Below are positions 9,308 to 18,814 of a stretch of 64,000 nucleotides of DNA, piece by piece (position 1 is the first letter of the stretch; each line of letters starts with the position of its first letter). Made by a program: the position numbers and the translations under genes. The stretch comes from Paludibacteraceae bacterium (GTDB lineage Bacteria; Bacteroidota; Bacteroidia; Bacteroidales; Paludibacteraceae). The notes beneath the pieces are model-generated. The model saw only the letters and a program-made list of their open reading frames with translations. It had not been told where the DNA came from and made no database searches. The stretch covers positions 38,100 through 102,099 of the forward strand of contig JAFPZY010000047.1 of the NCBI GenBank assembly GCA_017417025.1, written 5' to 3'.

Positions 9308-9313
9308 GGAGGT
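9306..9313 (+). promoter_or_regulatory. Strong Shine-Dalgarno of etfA
   Basis: AAGGAGGT lies 6 bases before the etfA ATG, overlapping the end of etfB. It is the second of only two near-perfect SD sequences noticed in the window. Confidence 0.8.
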
Positions 9314-9319
9314 ATCACT

Positions 9320-10333
9320 ATGGAAAAAGAATATAAAAACGTATATGTCTTCGCCGAGCAACGCAACGGCGTGATTCAAAATGTGGCATACGAACTCCTC
9401 GGCAAGGCCAATGACCTCGCCTCCGAACTCGGCCAGAAAGTGGTGGCAGTTCTCCTCGGCGACGGCATAGCCGACAAAGCACAGGATCTCATTGAGATGG
9501 GAGCCGATGATGTGGTTGTTATCGACCGTCCGGAGTTAAAAGACTATCTAACCGAGCAATACACTCAGGCAATGAGCCAGCTCATTGACCATTGCGCGCC
9601 CCGCATAGTCCTGTTTGGAGCAACAACCATCGGCCGCGACCTGGCACCACGCCTTGCCTGCCGCGTAAAAAGCGGACTGGTGGCAGACTGCACCAAACTC
9701 ACCATTGAGCCTGACAAAGACGGCAACCTTGATTTCTTCTCCACCCGCCCTGCTTTCGGCGGTAATCTCATGGCGACTATTGTCTGCCCGACATCGCGTC
9801 CGCAGATGTCAACCGTCCGCCCCGGCGTAATGCAAAAACGCACCCGCGAGGTAGGTAAAAAAGGCAATATCCAGCGCTTCGAGCCGACATTTGACGCATC
9901 GAAATTCAAAGTCCGCCTCATCGAGACCCAGATGAACGACAACAAAGTAGCAGACATAAGCAACGCCAAGATTCTTATCTCCGGCGGACGCGGCGTTCAT
10001 GACAAAGAGGGCTTCCAGAAACTGCAGGCTCTCGCCGATGTGATGGGCGGCATGGTGTCTTCGTCGCGTGCAATGGTGGATGCCGGCGTAATGGACCACG
10101 CCTACCAAGTGGGACAGACGGGCAAGACCGTGCGCCCGAACCTCTATATGGCCTGCGGCATCTCCGGTGCCATACAACACCTTGCAGGCATGGAGGAGTC
10201 GCACTACATCATCGCCATCAACAAGGACAAGTACGCTCCCATCTTCTCAGTTGCCGACCTCGGCATCGTGGGTGACCTGCACAAGATTGTGCCCATGCTC
10301 ACAGAGAGAATAAAGAAAGAGATGGAGAAATAA
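9320..10333 (+). CDS. etfA: Electron transfer flavoprotein subunit alpha
   Basis: The 337-residue EtfA has the C-terminal FAD-binding domain (ISGGRGV, SSSRAMVDAG, QVGQTGKTVRP and GISGAIQH segments, residues about 218-290). The N-terminal half is the EtfB-like domain. It is the last gene of the butyrate operon and is followed by a hairpin at 10,355-10,390. Confidence 0.95.
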   Translation: MEKEYKNVYVFAEQRNGVIQNVAYELLGKANDLASELGQKVVAVLLGDGIADKAQDLIEMGADDVVVIDRPELKDYLTEQYTQAMSQLIDHCAPRIVLFGATTIGRDLAPRLACRVKSGLVADCTKLTIEPDKDGNLDFFSTRPAFGGNLMATIVCPTSRPQMSTVRPGVMQKRTREVGKKGNIQRFEPTFDASKFKVRLIETQMNDNKVADISNAKILISGGRGVHDKEGFQKLQALADVMGGMVSSSRAMVDAGVMDHAYQVGQTGKTVRPNLYMACGISGAIQHLAGMEESHYIIAINKDKYAPIFSVADLGIVGDLHKIVPMLTERIKKEMEK

Positions 10334-10354
10334 GAGTCTGTCATTTTTCATAAA

Positions 10355-10390
10355 AAGAGAGTGTGTCAAGAGTTGTTGTCACACTCTCTT
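10355..10390 (+). terminator. Probable terminator after etfA
   Basis: A perfect 11-bp inverted repeat (AAGAGAGTGTG and its complement) with a 14-base loop starts 22 bp after etfA. The downstream side is only moderately T-rich (GTATTCTTCTGTGATTTTT), so efficiency is uncertain. The rest of 10,391-10,551 shows nothing recognisable. Confidence 0.7.
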
Positions 10391-10551
10391 GTATTCTTCT
10401 GTGATTTTTATTGCTCCACATGTGCCTATAACAAGCAGACACAAAGAGTCTGCACAATTGTGAAACACGGCGAAACTGCGATACTAAAACAGGAAATCAA
10501 GACAAGCAGCTTTCCCAAATATCCCTTTTTATTTTCTTTATTGCCACAAGA

Positions 10552-10583
10552 TTTGTGTGTGTCTGAAAAATCACGTATTTTTG
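10552..10583 (+). promoter_or_regulatory. Promoter of the polyene-like cluster
   Basis: TTTG at 10,552-10,555, a 20-base spacer and TATTTTTG at 10,576-10,583 match the Bacteroidota -33/-7 consensus. The ATG at 10,605 follows closely, giving a leader of roughly 15-20 nt. Confidence 0.75.
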
Positions 10584-10604
10584 TAACCATTTTGGATTTA
10601 ATTT

Positions 10605-11933
10605 ATGACCGAAAAGAAATATATTGCAGGCCCCGGCTATAGGCTTTACAAGCGCTATGTGCGATTCATGAATGAAAAACTCATGTATCGGCATATATAT
10701 TATCTGGGCAAAGAGAACCTGCCGGCATTGGGGGAACCATGTATGATTGTTTCTTGCCATCAAAATTGCGCAAACGACCCGCTGAATATGCTGCTTGGGC
10801 TTGAGAACGAGAGCCATCCGTATATTATTGCGCGCGGCAACGTATTCTCATGGCACCCGCTTATTACAAAATTTTTCTTGTGGCTTGGTATGCTGCCTGC
10901 TTTCCGGCTGAATTATGACGGTCAGGAATCATTAGGCAAGAACGAAGAAACAATACGTATATCCGGAGGCAAAATGATAGAAGGCAACCGCCTTGTAATG
11001 TACCCCGAAGGCACTCATCAGAACAAGCACTGGTTAGGAGAATTCTCATTCGGCTATACCCGCCTGGCATTTCAGACAGCAGAAAAAGACAATTTCCAAC
11101 ACGATATACAGATTGTGCCGAGTGCACATCATTATGCTGATTATTTCGAGTTGCAGACCGACGTATTAATCCGTTTCGGGACTCCCGTTTCTTTGGCCCC
11201 ATATTACGAGTCGTACAAGACTAAGCCCCGGACCGCCCAACGCGAAGTGAACAAACTTATACGCGGGCAGATAGAGTCAATGATGCTTGACATACGCGAT
11301 CTGGAGCATTATGAAGAGATAGAGTGGCTACGCAATAGTGAATTTGCCAATCGCTTCTGCCTAACAATGGGGAAAAATCCAGATTATCTGCCGGATAAGT
11401 TAGATAGTGACAAGATTCTTTGCGAAAAGATACAATCCACCGATGAGTTCTGGGATGAGATACGCAATATACACCGCGAGGAGGAAAATCTAGGCATCCG
11501 CGACACAGATATAGCCGCCGCGACAGGATGGACTCTGACCATTCTAAACATGCTGGTGCAAGTTCTGCTGCTGCCGCTATGGATTGTGTCTCTCTATCCA
11601 AATATTTTCCATTACAATATTCACCGTCCGTTTATGAAAACGGACAGGATGTTCACCAACAGCTGGCGTTTTATTATCCCGGTGGTCGTTGGAGTTCCGT
11701 TTTTCTTTATACTGACAGTACTGGTTTGCGGTCTCGCATGGGGCTGGTGGTGGCAATCCGCTGTATGGATGTTTCTGGCGACATATCCGCTGGCACTTTT
11801 CGCTTTCTACTACTGGAAATGGCTGAAGCACACACGGCAAAGCCTGAAAATACTATGCCATAAAGACCGTATAGACAGTCTGAAAGCACGAAGAGAAAAC
11901 ATATTTGAAAACATTATGAACAAGATACAATGA
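10605..11933 (+). CDS. PlsC-like lysophospholipid acyltransferase, membrane-anchored
   Basis: The 442-residue protein has an N-terminal PlsC/acyltransferase domain with the catalytic His-Asp pair in CHQNCANDP. The spacing is H-x5-D, not the classical H-x4-D. YPEGTHQ takes the place of the EGTR block. Hydrophobic segments around residues 307-330 and 352-404 predict C-terminal membrane anchoring. It is the first gene of the cluster and overlaps the ketosynthase start. Similar acyltransferases occur in aryl-polyene and flexirubin clusters, where they attach the polyene acid to a lipid; that role is inferred from context. Confidence 0.8.
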   Translation: MTEKKYIAGPGYRLYKRYVRFMNEKLMYRHIYYLGKENLPALGEPCMIVSCHQNCANDPLNMLLGLENESHPYIIARGNVFSWHPLITKFFLWLGMLPAFRLNYDGQESLGKNEETIRISGGKMIEGNRLVMYPEGTHQNKHWLGEFSFGYTRLAFQTAEKDNFQHDIQIVPSAHHYADYFELQTDVLIRFGTPVSLAPYYESYKTKPRTAQREVNKLIRGQIESMMLDIRDLEHYEEIEWLRNSEFANRFCLTMGKNPDYLPDKLDSDKILCEKIQSTDEFWDEIRNIHREEENLGIRDTDIAAATGWTLTILNMLVQVLLLPLWIVSLYPNIFHYNIHRPFMKTDRMFTNSWRFIIPVVVGVPFFFILTVLVCGLAWGWWWQSAVWMFLATYPLALFAFYYWKWLKHTRQSLKILCHKDRIDSLKARRENIFENIMNKIQ

Positions 11934-13153
11934 TGAGAAGAGTAGTTATAACAGGCATGGGCATCTGGTCATGTCTCGGCAAATCGTTAGACGAAGTTCG
12001 CGACTCGCTCTATAACGGCAAGTCAGGAATCATACTTGATCCTGTGCGTAAAGAGATGGGGTTCCGCTCCGGTTTGACCGCTAAAGTTGATATTCCGGAT
12101 TTGAAGGGGATTTTAACCCGTTCCCAACGCGCTTATATGCCAGAACAAGCTAAATATGCATATTGTGCGACAGTAGAGGCTCTGCGGAATGCGGGAATAG
12201 ACCAGGATTATCTGGACAAACATGATGTCGGGCTAATGTATGGCAACGACTCCGCAGTTGATCCTGCTGTAAGAGCCGTAGATACCATCCGCGAGAAACA
12301 CGACACCACCTTATGCGGCTCAGGTGCTATTTTCCAGTCGATGAACTCAACGGTTACGATGAACCTGGGCACTATATTCCGTTTGCGCGGCATCAACCTG
12401 ACTGTCAGCGGAGCATGCGCCAGCGGAGCACATGCTATCGGTCTGGGCGCACTTCTGATTCAAACAGGTCTGCAAGATATGGTTGTATGCGGCGGAGCGC
12501 AGGAAGTGAATCCGTTCTCCGTCGGATCTTTTGACGGCATCTCCGCATTTTCTATCCGTGAGGATGCTCCGGAAAAAGCCTCACGCCCGTTTGACAGAGA
12601 CCGCGACGGTTTGGTGCCAGGAGGAGGAGCGGCTACGGTTATCATAGAGGAATACGAACACGCTGTAAAACGCGGAGCACCTATTATAGCAGAGATCCTG
12701 GGCTATGGTTTCTCTGCCAACGGTGACCATATTTCCTCACCCAATGTGGAAGGACCGAGCAAGTCGCTCCGTATGGCTATTGAACGCTCAGGAGTAAATA
12801 TTGACGAAATAGGATACATCAATGCCCACGCTACATCCACACACGTAGGAGACACCAACGAAGCCAAAGCGATATATAATGTTTTCGGGGACCGCCGGAT
12901 AGAGGTAACCTCCACAAAATCACAAACCGGACACGAGATGTGGATGGCCGGAGCAAGCGAAATAATCTACTCTATGCTAATGATGAAGAATGACTTCATA
13001 GCAGCTAACATAAACTTCGAGAACCCGGACGAAGACAGTGCCAAGCTACTCATTCCTAACAGACGCATAGAAAAGCATTTTGACACCTTCCTGAGCAACA
13101 GTTTCGGGTTCGGAGGCACTAATGCCACACTTATTGTAAGAAATATTAAATAA
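11930..13153 (+). CDS. Beta-ketoacyl-ACP synthase (FabF-like, polyene-type)
   Basis: The 407-residue thiolase-fold ketosynthase has a complete catalytic triad: Cys163 in GACASG, His300 in NAHATST and His335 in KSQTGHE. It extends ACP-bound acyl chains with malonyl-ACP. It overlaps the acyltransferase and lies 7 bp before the ACP. The dedicated ACP, dehydratases and reductase around it show it is a secondary-metabolite synthase and not the housekeeping FabF. It is the only ketosynthase visible in the cluster, whereas full aryl-polyene clusters usually have two or more. Confidence 0.9.
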   Translation: MMRRVVITGMGIWSCLGKSLDEVRDSLYNGKSGIILDPVRKEMGFRSGLTAKVDIPDLKGILTRSQRAYMPEQAKYAYCATVEALRNAGIDQDYLDKHDVGLMYGNDSAVDPAVRAVDTIREKHDTTLCGSGAIFQSMNSTVTMNLGTIFRLRGINLTVSGACASGAHAIGLGALLIQTGLQDMVVCGGAQEVNPFSVGSFDGISAFSIREDAPEKASRPFDRDRDGLVPGGGAATVIIEEYEHAVKRGAPIIAEILGYGFSANGDHISSPNVEGPSKSLRMAIERSGVNIDEIGYINAHATSTHVGDTNEAKAIYNVFGDRRIEVTSTKSQTGHEMWMAGASEIIYSMLMMKNDFIAANINFENPDEDSAKLLIPNRRIEKHFDTFLSNSFGFGGTNATLIVRNIK

Positions 13154-13160
13154 TTATATT

Positions 13161-13400
13161 ATGGAAAAACAAGAATTAATTGAAAAAGTGAACTCTGTAC
13201 TGGCAGAGGAGTTTGAAGTGGAAGAATCCATCATTACCCCTGAAGCAAACATCAAAACAACACTGCAGCTTGACAGTTTGAGCCTTGTGGACATGGTTGC
13301 ACTGATTGAAAGCGAGTTCGGTGTGAAAATTTTACCGGCAGACCTCGCAAAAGTGCAGACCTTTGAAGCTTTGTATGACTACTTGGCTGAACGGGTGTGA
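13161..13400 (+). CDS. Acyl carrier protein
   Basis: The 79-residue acidic carrier protein has a phosphopantetheine attachment site at Ser39 in LDSLSLVDMV. It carries the growing chain for the neighbouring ketosynthase, reductase and dehydratases. The stop codon overlaps the GTG start of the next gene. Confidence 0.93.
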   Translation: MEKQELIEKVNSVLAEEFEVEESIITPEANIKTTLQLDSLSLVDMVALIESEFGVKILPADLAKVQTFEALYDYLAERV

Positions 13401-13819
13401 TTTTTCGCGGAGAAGAAATATATCAACTAATCCCGCAACGTCCGCCTATAGTTATGGTGGACGTTGTGTGGTCTGCCACTGAGACGGAAGCAGAAACGGG
13501 GCTGACGATTGCGTCAGATAATATTTTCGTAAAAGACAGTCTGTTCAGCGAACCGGGGTTGATTGAACATATTGCACAGTCGGCTGCTGCCTTTGCAGGA
13601 TACGGAACATTCGCACGAGGGGAGAGTCCGAAGTTAGGATATATCGGTGAAATAAAAGATTGCATTATAAACTGTTTGCCTGAGGTTGGAAGCGAGTTAA
13701 GGACTCATATACAATTGGTTATAGAAGTGGGCAGCATACGTCTTATAAAAGCAGAAGTACGTGTTGGTGAAAAGATTGCGGCTACATGCCAGATGAAGAT
13801 TTTTCTGAAGGATGATTGA
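13397..13819 (+). CDS. ApeP-like 3-hydroxyacyl-ACP dehydratase
   Basis: The 140-residue single-hotdog protein has a PGLIEHIAQSAAAFAGY helix that resembles the active-site helix of ApeP/FabZ-type dehydratases of aryl-polyene clusters. The start is GTG at 13,397, overlapping the ACP stop, since no ATG is available before the conserved PQRPPIVMVD segment. It is expected to dehydrate 3-hydroxyacyl-ACP so that double bonds accumulate. A thioesterase role cannot be excluded from sequence alone. Confidence 0.78.
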   Translation: MIFRGEEIYQLIPQRPPIVMVDVVWSATETEAETGLTIASDNIFVKDSLFSEPGLIEHIAQSAAAFAGYGTFARGESPKLGYIGEIKDCIINCLPEVGSELRTHIQLVIEVGSIRLIKAEVRVGEKIAATCQMKIFLKDD

Positions 13820-14180
13820 TGACTATTTTACCATATTGCGTTGTTCTCCCGACAGCCGTCTCAAAGGCAAGGTCCGCGTCAGGTTGAATCCGGATTGCAC
13901 AGTGTATGCCGGTCATTTCCCGTCCGAGCCGGTTTCTCCCGGAGTATGCAACATAGAGATGGTCCGCCAATGTGCAGAACTGGTTCATAATCATACGCTG
14001 CGTATCAACAGTATCAAGCAATGCCGTCTGACAACCCTTATGACACCGCTTTTACATCCACAGGCGGATGTAAACATTGATATGCAGGCAAAAGAAGACG
14101 GGTATTACAGGCTTGTTGCCGCCATCGGCGAAGGAGAGAGCGTGTATTTGACGCTTAAGGCAGACGTAAGCGATGTCTGA
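13812..14180 (+). CDS. FabZ-like hotdog dehydratase
   Basis: The 122-residue protein has the FabZ signature GHFPSEPVSPGV followed by NIEM, which supplies the catalytic His and Glu. It overlaps the upstream dehydratase by 8 bases and the downstream oxidoreductase by 8 bases, so translation is likely coupled. Two different dehydratases side by side are characteristic of polyene-forming fatty-acid-like pathways. Which of the two acts on which chain length cannot be told. Confidence 0.83.
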   Translation: MIDDYFTILRCSPDSRLKGKVRVRLNPDCTVYAGHFPSEPVSPGVCNIEMVRQCAELVHNHTLRINSIKQCRLTTLMTPLLHPQADVNIDMQAKEDGYYRLVAAIGEGESVYLTLKADVSDV

Positions 14181-15630
14181 ACGGGTAGTGATTATAGGAG
14201 CAGGATTAGGAGGACTGCAATGTGCCTATATCCTTGCGAAGAACGGTATGCAAGTCACCGTTCTGGAGCAAGACATCCATATTGGCGGCTGTCTTCAGAC
14301 ATTCCGCCGCGGCACTACTCTTTTTGACACCGGTTTTCATTATGTAGGAGGACTGCGTGAAGGCGAATCCCTGCATCCGCTATTCCGCTATTTCAATCTG
14401 CTGCACCTACCCTGGCAGATGCTGGATGAGGATTGTTTCGACGAAGTCGTCATAGGAAAACGCCGTTTTGCGTATGCTACAGGACACGAGAGATTTGCCG
14501 AGACGTTGGCTGCCGCATTTCCGGCAGAAAGGGATTCTTTACGCACATATACGCACTTTCTGAAAGAGGTTGGCAATCACATTTACGATGCTTTCCTACC
14601 TCGCGAGGCGGCTGATTTCTACTCATCTTCGCTATTTGCACGCTCTGCTTATGAATATTTGACCAACACCATCCGCGACCCGTTGCTCAGACAGGTGCTA
14701 TCAGGAACATCGCTGAAGATGGAGCTTAACAGAGACACTCTGCCTCTGTATGTCTTTGCCCAGATCAACAACTCATACCTGCAAAGCGCATGGAGACTGC
14801 GTGGAGGCGGACAACAGATTGCCGACAGCCTGGCTGCAAACATCCGCTCAATGGGAGGAGAACTTCGTATGGGAACTCCCGTTACAGATATAGAGGAACA
14901 TGAAGGCAAGGCTGTGGCAGTACACACCGGAAACGGAGAACGGATAGAAGCAGATATTGTCATTGCCGATATCCATCCGCAGGAGGTATTGCGCCTCTTG
15001 GCAGATTGCCCTTCGGTACGTAATATCTATAAGCGGCGGATACAGTCTTTAGAGGATACATGCGGCATGTTTACAGCCAATATACGCCTCAAAAGCGGCA
15101 TACTCCCATATGAGAACAAGAATATATTCGTCCATCGTCCGGATGCCGACTTGTGGCATCCCGTTACAACACAGACCGACAGTGTCATGATCAGTTTCTA
15201 TCCGGACAAGGATGCGATTGACCTGCTTACACCCATGCGTTGGGCGGATGTCGCCAAGTGGGCGGACAAACCGCAAGGATGGAGAGGGGAGGACTACGTA
15301 GATTACAAAAAGCAGAAGGTGGAACAATGTCTGCAGCTTATTGAACATCGCCTGCCGTCATTGCGCAGTGCTATAGACCATATTTACACCTCGACACCGC
15401 TTACGTATTATCGTTATACGCATACGCATGAAGGCTCCGCTTTCGGCATTAGGAAAGACTGGCGCTCGCCGCTAACCACTGTACTTACTCCCAAAACACC
15501 TCTACACAACGTGCTGCTCACAGGGCAAAACCTTAATCTCCACGGATTGCTCGGTGTCTCTATGACATCGGTCTTCACTGCAGCACAAGTGATTGGTTTT
15601 GAAACTATAACTAAAGAGTTGAACACTTAA
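14173..15630 (+). CDS. CrtI-like FAD-dependent oxidoreductase
   Basis: The 485-residue protein begins with a dinucleotide-binding motif (VVIIGAGLGGLQ, residues 5-16) and an acidic residue ending the second strand (VLEQD). It aligns in style with phytoene desaturase, carotenoid isomerase and retinol saturase proteins, including a C-terminal GQNLNLHGLLGVSMTS segment of the FAD domain. Members of this family are found in flexirubin and aryl-polyene clusters of Bacteroidota, but their reaction there is not settled; desaturation, isomerisation or ring modification are all possible. It is cotranscribed with the FabG 11 bp downstream. Confidence 0.82.
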   Translation: MSERVVIIGAGLGGLQCAYILAKNGMQVTVLEQDIHIGGCLQTFRRGTTLFDTGFHYVGGLREGESLHPLFRYFNLLHLPWQMLDEDCFDEVVIGKRRFAYATGHERFAETLAAAFPAERDSLRTYTHFLKEVGNHIYDAFLPREAADFYSSSLFARSAYEYLTNTIRDPLLRQVLSGTSLKMELNRDTLPLYVFAQINNSYLQSAWRLRGGGQQIADSLAANIRSMGGELRMGTPVTDIEEHEGKAVAVHTGNGERIEADIVIADIHPQEVLRLLADCPSVRNIYKRRIQSLEDTCGMFTANIRLKSGILPYENKNIFVHRPDADLWHPVTTQTDSVMISFYPDKDAIDLLTPMRWADVAKWADKPQGWRGEDYVDYKKQKVEQCLQLIEHRLPSLRSAIDHIYTSTPLTYYRYTHTHEGSAFGIRKDWRSPLTTVLTPKTPLHNVLLTGQNLNLHGLLGVSMTSVFTAAQVIGFETITKELNT

Positions 15631-15641
15631 AACAACAGAAT

Positions 15642-16370
15642 ATGAACTATGCATTAGTTACCGGTGCCAGCCGGGGAATAGGACGTGCTGTTGCACTGCG
15701 ATTGGCAAAAATGGGCTACAATATTATTATCAATTATCAGTCTAACGAACAAGCTGCCCTCGAAACCCTTGCACTTGTGCAAGAGGCCGGAACTGAGGGA
15801 GAACTGCTCAGGTTCGATGTCAGCAGCCGTGAGGAAGCGGTGGCAGCCATTGAGAAATGGCAAAGCACCCACCCTGATGAATATATCGATGTCCTGGTCA
15901 ATAATGCCGGAATACGGCGTGACAACCTGCTGATTTGGATGGAGCCGGAAGATTTCGAGCGTGTGCTCTCTACCAACTTGCATTCCTTCTATAATGTCAC
16001 ACGTCCGCTTTTGCAGCCGATGATACGCCATAAGCACGGGCGTATTATCAACATCGCCTCACTGTCCGGCCAAAAAGGGCTCCCCGGACAATGCAACTAT
16101 GCTGCCGCAAAAGGAGGACTCATAGCCGCCACAAAGGCTTTGGCTCAAGAGATTGGCAAAAAGAGTATTACTGTCAATGCCGTTGCACCCGGATTTGTCA
16201 GAACAGAGATGGTAGAAGGACTTGACGAAGCTGAACTGAAAAAACAGATTCCACTCAACCGCTTTGCCGAAGCCGACGAAGTGGCGGCCGTTGTTGCATT
16301 TCTGGCTTCGGAGGATGCAGCATATATAACCGGCGAATGTATCAGTGTTAACGGAGGGTTGTACACCTAA
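15642..16370 (+). CDS. 3-oxoacyl-ACP reductase (FabG-type SDR)
   Basis: The 242-residue short-chain dehydrogenase has TGASRGIG (residues 7-14), NNAG, a catalytic Ser in IASLSGQ and YAAAK (Tyr and Lys), followed by NAVAPGF. It reduces the beta-keto intermediate made by the cluster ketosynthase. I leave the symbol blank because this is a pathway-specific paralogue; a housekeeping fabG is expected elsewhere. Confidence 0.92.
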   Translation: MNYALVTGASRGIGRAVALRLAKMGYNIIINYQSNEQAALETLALVQEAGTEGELLRFDVSSREEAVAAIEKWQSTHPDEYIDVLVNNAGIRRDNLLIWMEPEDFERVLSTNLHSFYNVTRPLLQPMIRHKHGRIINIASLSGQKGLPGQCNYAAAKGGLIAATKALAQEIGKKSITVNAVAPGFVRTEMVEGLDEAELKKQIPLNRFAEADEVAAVVAFLASEDAAYITGECISVNGGLYT

Positions 16371-16387
16371 AGCAATCTCCTTCTGCG

Positions 16388-18814
16388 ATGAAGTATCTGT
16401 ACCGTTATTTCCGGCAGCATAAACCGCTCTTCATAAGTCTGGTACTTAGCTGCATGGCTGTTCTCGTCGGGCTGAGTCTGCAATGCCGGTTCGAAGAGAA
16501 CATCTTCCAACTACTGCCTGAGACAGACAATGAGACCTATCGTGTGACCTTCACTAATCTCAAACTGAAGGACAAGATTTTTGTGCAGGCAGTCTCTGCC
16601 GACAGCACAGTCTGCCTCCCTGCCCAAGCACTGGCAGAGGCTTTGGATTGTTTCATGGCCGGCGTAACGGAGGCTACTGCAGAACGACATTCTGTTCTCC
16701 ACACCTTCTCTGCTGTAGATCCGATGCTGATTATGGATGCTGTGGACTATGCTGCAGCACATTTCCCTGCGTATTTGGATATGGACTCCGCAGCACTGGA
16801 TACCCTTTGTTCCACCGAACATATCCGCCGCCAGATACACACCTATCAGGAGTTACTGGATACGGATCTTGGAGAGAATTTCTACAATGCCATGTCGTAT
16901 GACCCATGCGGCATGGTCTATAGCAGTTTGGGCGGTTTTATCCCTACCGACGGTGCTTCTTCGCGATTCAGCCACGACCATCTCTATTCTGCCGATGGCA
17001 AAGTCTGCTTCGGGTTCATAACTCCGTCTTTCGGCACCGACAACTCTCGTGAAGCGAGCCGTCTGATTTCCGTAATGGAGGAAGTCCGCGATGAAGTAAG
17101 AACATTGTACCCAGGTGCGGATATTCTCTTCCACGGCTCGATAGTCCTGTCAGGAGGTAACAGCCGACGCATGCATACCGACATCTATGTTACGGTTGGC
17201 GTGGCTATGCTGGTTATCCTTCTGCTGCTGACATTCTGCCTCAAGCGCCCGTCATATATCCTCCTTGCCGTTTGCGCTTTGGGAACAGGGGTGCTGCTTG
17301 CCCTTGCCGTGCTGTTTGTGGCGCAAGGGGGAATGTCGCTTATGAGTCTCGGCATAGGTGCTATCGTCCTCGGAGTCGCTTTCAGCTACGTGCTGCATGT
17401 GCTTGTCCACTATATATACACAGGGGATGCCGACTTCACGCTTGCCGAACAGACACGCCCTGTACTTCTTGGCTCTCTCACTACTATCGGAGCATTCACA
17501 GGTCTGCTCTTTACCCAATCGCGCCTGCTAAGCGATTTCGGTTTCTTCGCGCTGTTGGTTATTGTAGGAACCACCCTATTCTCACTCATCGTCATTCCTC
17601 ATCTGCTGCCACGCAACTACACACCTAACAGATTAGCTTTCCGCCTGCTGGAACGCGCAAACGCATACCCCATACACCACAACAAACCGGTCTTTGTCCT
17701 CACTATGGCATGGGTACTGCTATGCCTCTGTTTCTCCGGCAGATATACGTTTGACAGCGATTTGCGCCATATCGGCTATACCTCACCCGACTGCGCTGAA
17801 GCACAGGCTTCATGGAAACGGCATGTGGACGAAGGCTACGACAAACTGTATTTCGCCTCTGTTGCGCCGTCTCTTGAAGAAGCACTTCAGGCTTTGCCCG
17901 TAATGGAGCGGACATTGGACAGCTTCCGCTCCGAAGGGCTCGCGAAGCAAGGCATGAACATTTCTGCCTTGATGCCTTCACTCGCCCAACAGACAGAACG
18001 ATTGACAGCCTGGCAGAATTATTTCTCCGAAAAGAGGCAGGCACAGGTGTGGAGCAACGTTTGTTCCGCATGTGCCGCCGAGAATACAGATCCTGCCATG
18101 TTCATGCCCTTCCGTGACATGATGGCTGCTACGGCTGCCCCCGAACTGCTAACCGAGGCGGCTATCCTGCCTCCGGAAATAACGGAGAACATAACAGAGC
18201 AGGCCGACGGACTGGTGCTTGTCTATTTCCCCGTAAAAGCGACTCCGGACAACATGCCCGCTGTAAGAGATTGCATGGCGGCGCAAAACGGATGCATGCT
18301 TATGGATCCATACTACTACACAACCGACCTTGTTGAACTGATTCATAGCGACTTCAACCTTATTATGATTGTCAGTTCAATCTTCGTTTTCTTGCTTCTG
18401 CTGCTCACTTACCGCAACTTATGGCTCACGCTGATTGCACTATGCCCAATGGTACTCTCCTGGTACACGGTGCTTGGGGCTATGGCACTCTTCGGACAGC
18501 CGTTCAACCTCGTCAATATCATTGTCTCATCATTCGTATTCGGCATTGGCGTTGACTATTCCATCTTTATTCTCGAAGGCTTGCTCAAGGGCAACGATAA
18601 CAACCCTACCATGCTCTATAACAAGACTGCTATAACTCTCTCGGCGGCAATCTTGCTCATCTGCATGTTTATCCTCGGCTTCGCAAAGCACCCTGCTGTC
18701 AGCAGCATAAGTTTTGCTTCTGTCGTAGGCATGCTTACCACTATCTTGCTCTCCTACACACTCGAACCAAACTTGTATCAACTATACCAACATATCAAGA
18801 ACAGAAAGAAATGA
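16388..18814 (+). CDS. MMPL/RND-family exporter
   Basis: The 808-residue membrane protein has the two-fold RND layout: one N-terminal membrane helix, a periplasmic domain (about 35-265), a helix bundle (about 268-420), a second periplasmic domain and a second helix bundle (about 655-800) containing GIGVDYSIFILEG. It is typical of the predicted exporters in aryl-polyene/flexirubin clusters, which are thought to move the lipid-linked pigment out of the inner membrane. The stop overlaps the start of the LolA-like gene (ATGA), suggesting the two act together. Confidence 0.87.
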   Translation: MKYLYRYFRQHKPLFISLVLSCMAVLVGLSLQCRFEENIFQLLPETDNETYRVTFTNLKLKDKIFVQAVSADSTVCLPAQALAEALDCFMAGVTEATAERHSVLHTFSAVDPMLIMDAVDYAAAHFPAYLDMDSAALDTLCSTEHIRRQIHTYQELLDTDLGENFYNAMSYDPCGMVYSSLGGFIPTDGASSRFSHDHLYSADGKVCFGFITPSFGTDNSREASRLISVMEEVRDEVRTLYPGADILFHGSIVLSGGNSRRMHTDIYVTVGVAMLVILLLLTFCLKRPSYILLAVCALGTGVLLALAVLFVAQGGMSLMSLGIGAIVLGVAFSYVLHVLVHYIYTGDADFTLAEQTRPVLLGSLTTIGAFTGLLFTQSRLLSDFGFFALLVIVGTTLFSLIVIPHLLPRNYTPNRLAFRLLERANAYPIHHNKPVFVLTMAWVLLCLCFSGRYTFDSDLRHIGYTSPDCAEAQASWKRHVDEGYDKLYFASVAPSLEEALQALPVMERTLDSFRSEGLAKQGMNISALMPSLAQQTERLTAWQNYFSEKRQAQVWSNVCSACAAENTDPAMFMPFRDMMAATAAPELLTEAAILPPEITENITEQADGLVLVYFPVKATPDNMPAVRDCMAAQNGCMLMDPYYYTTDLVELIHSDFNLIMIVSSIFVFLLLLLTYRNLWLTLIALCPMVLSWYTVLGAMALFGQPFNLVNIIVSSFVFGIGVDYSIFILEGLLKGNDNNPTMLYNKTAITLSAAILLICMFILGFAKHPAVSSISFASVVGMLTTILLSYTLEPNLYQLYQHIKNRKK

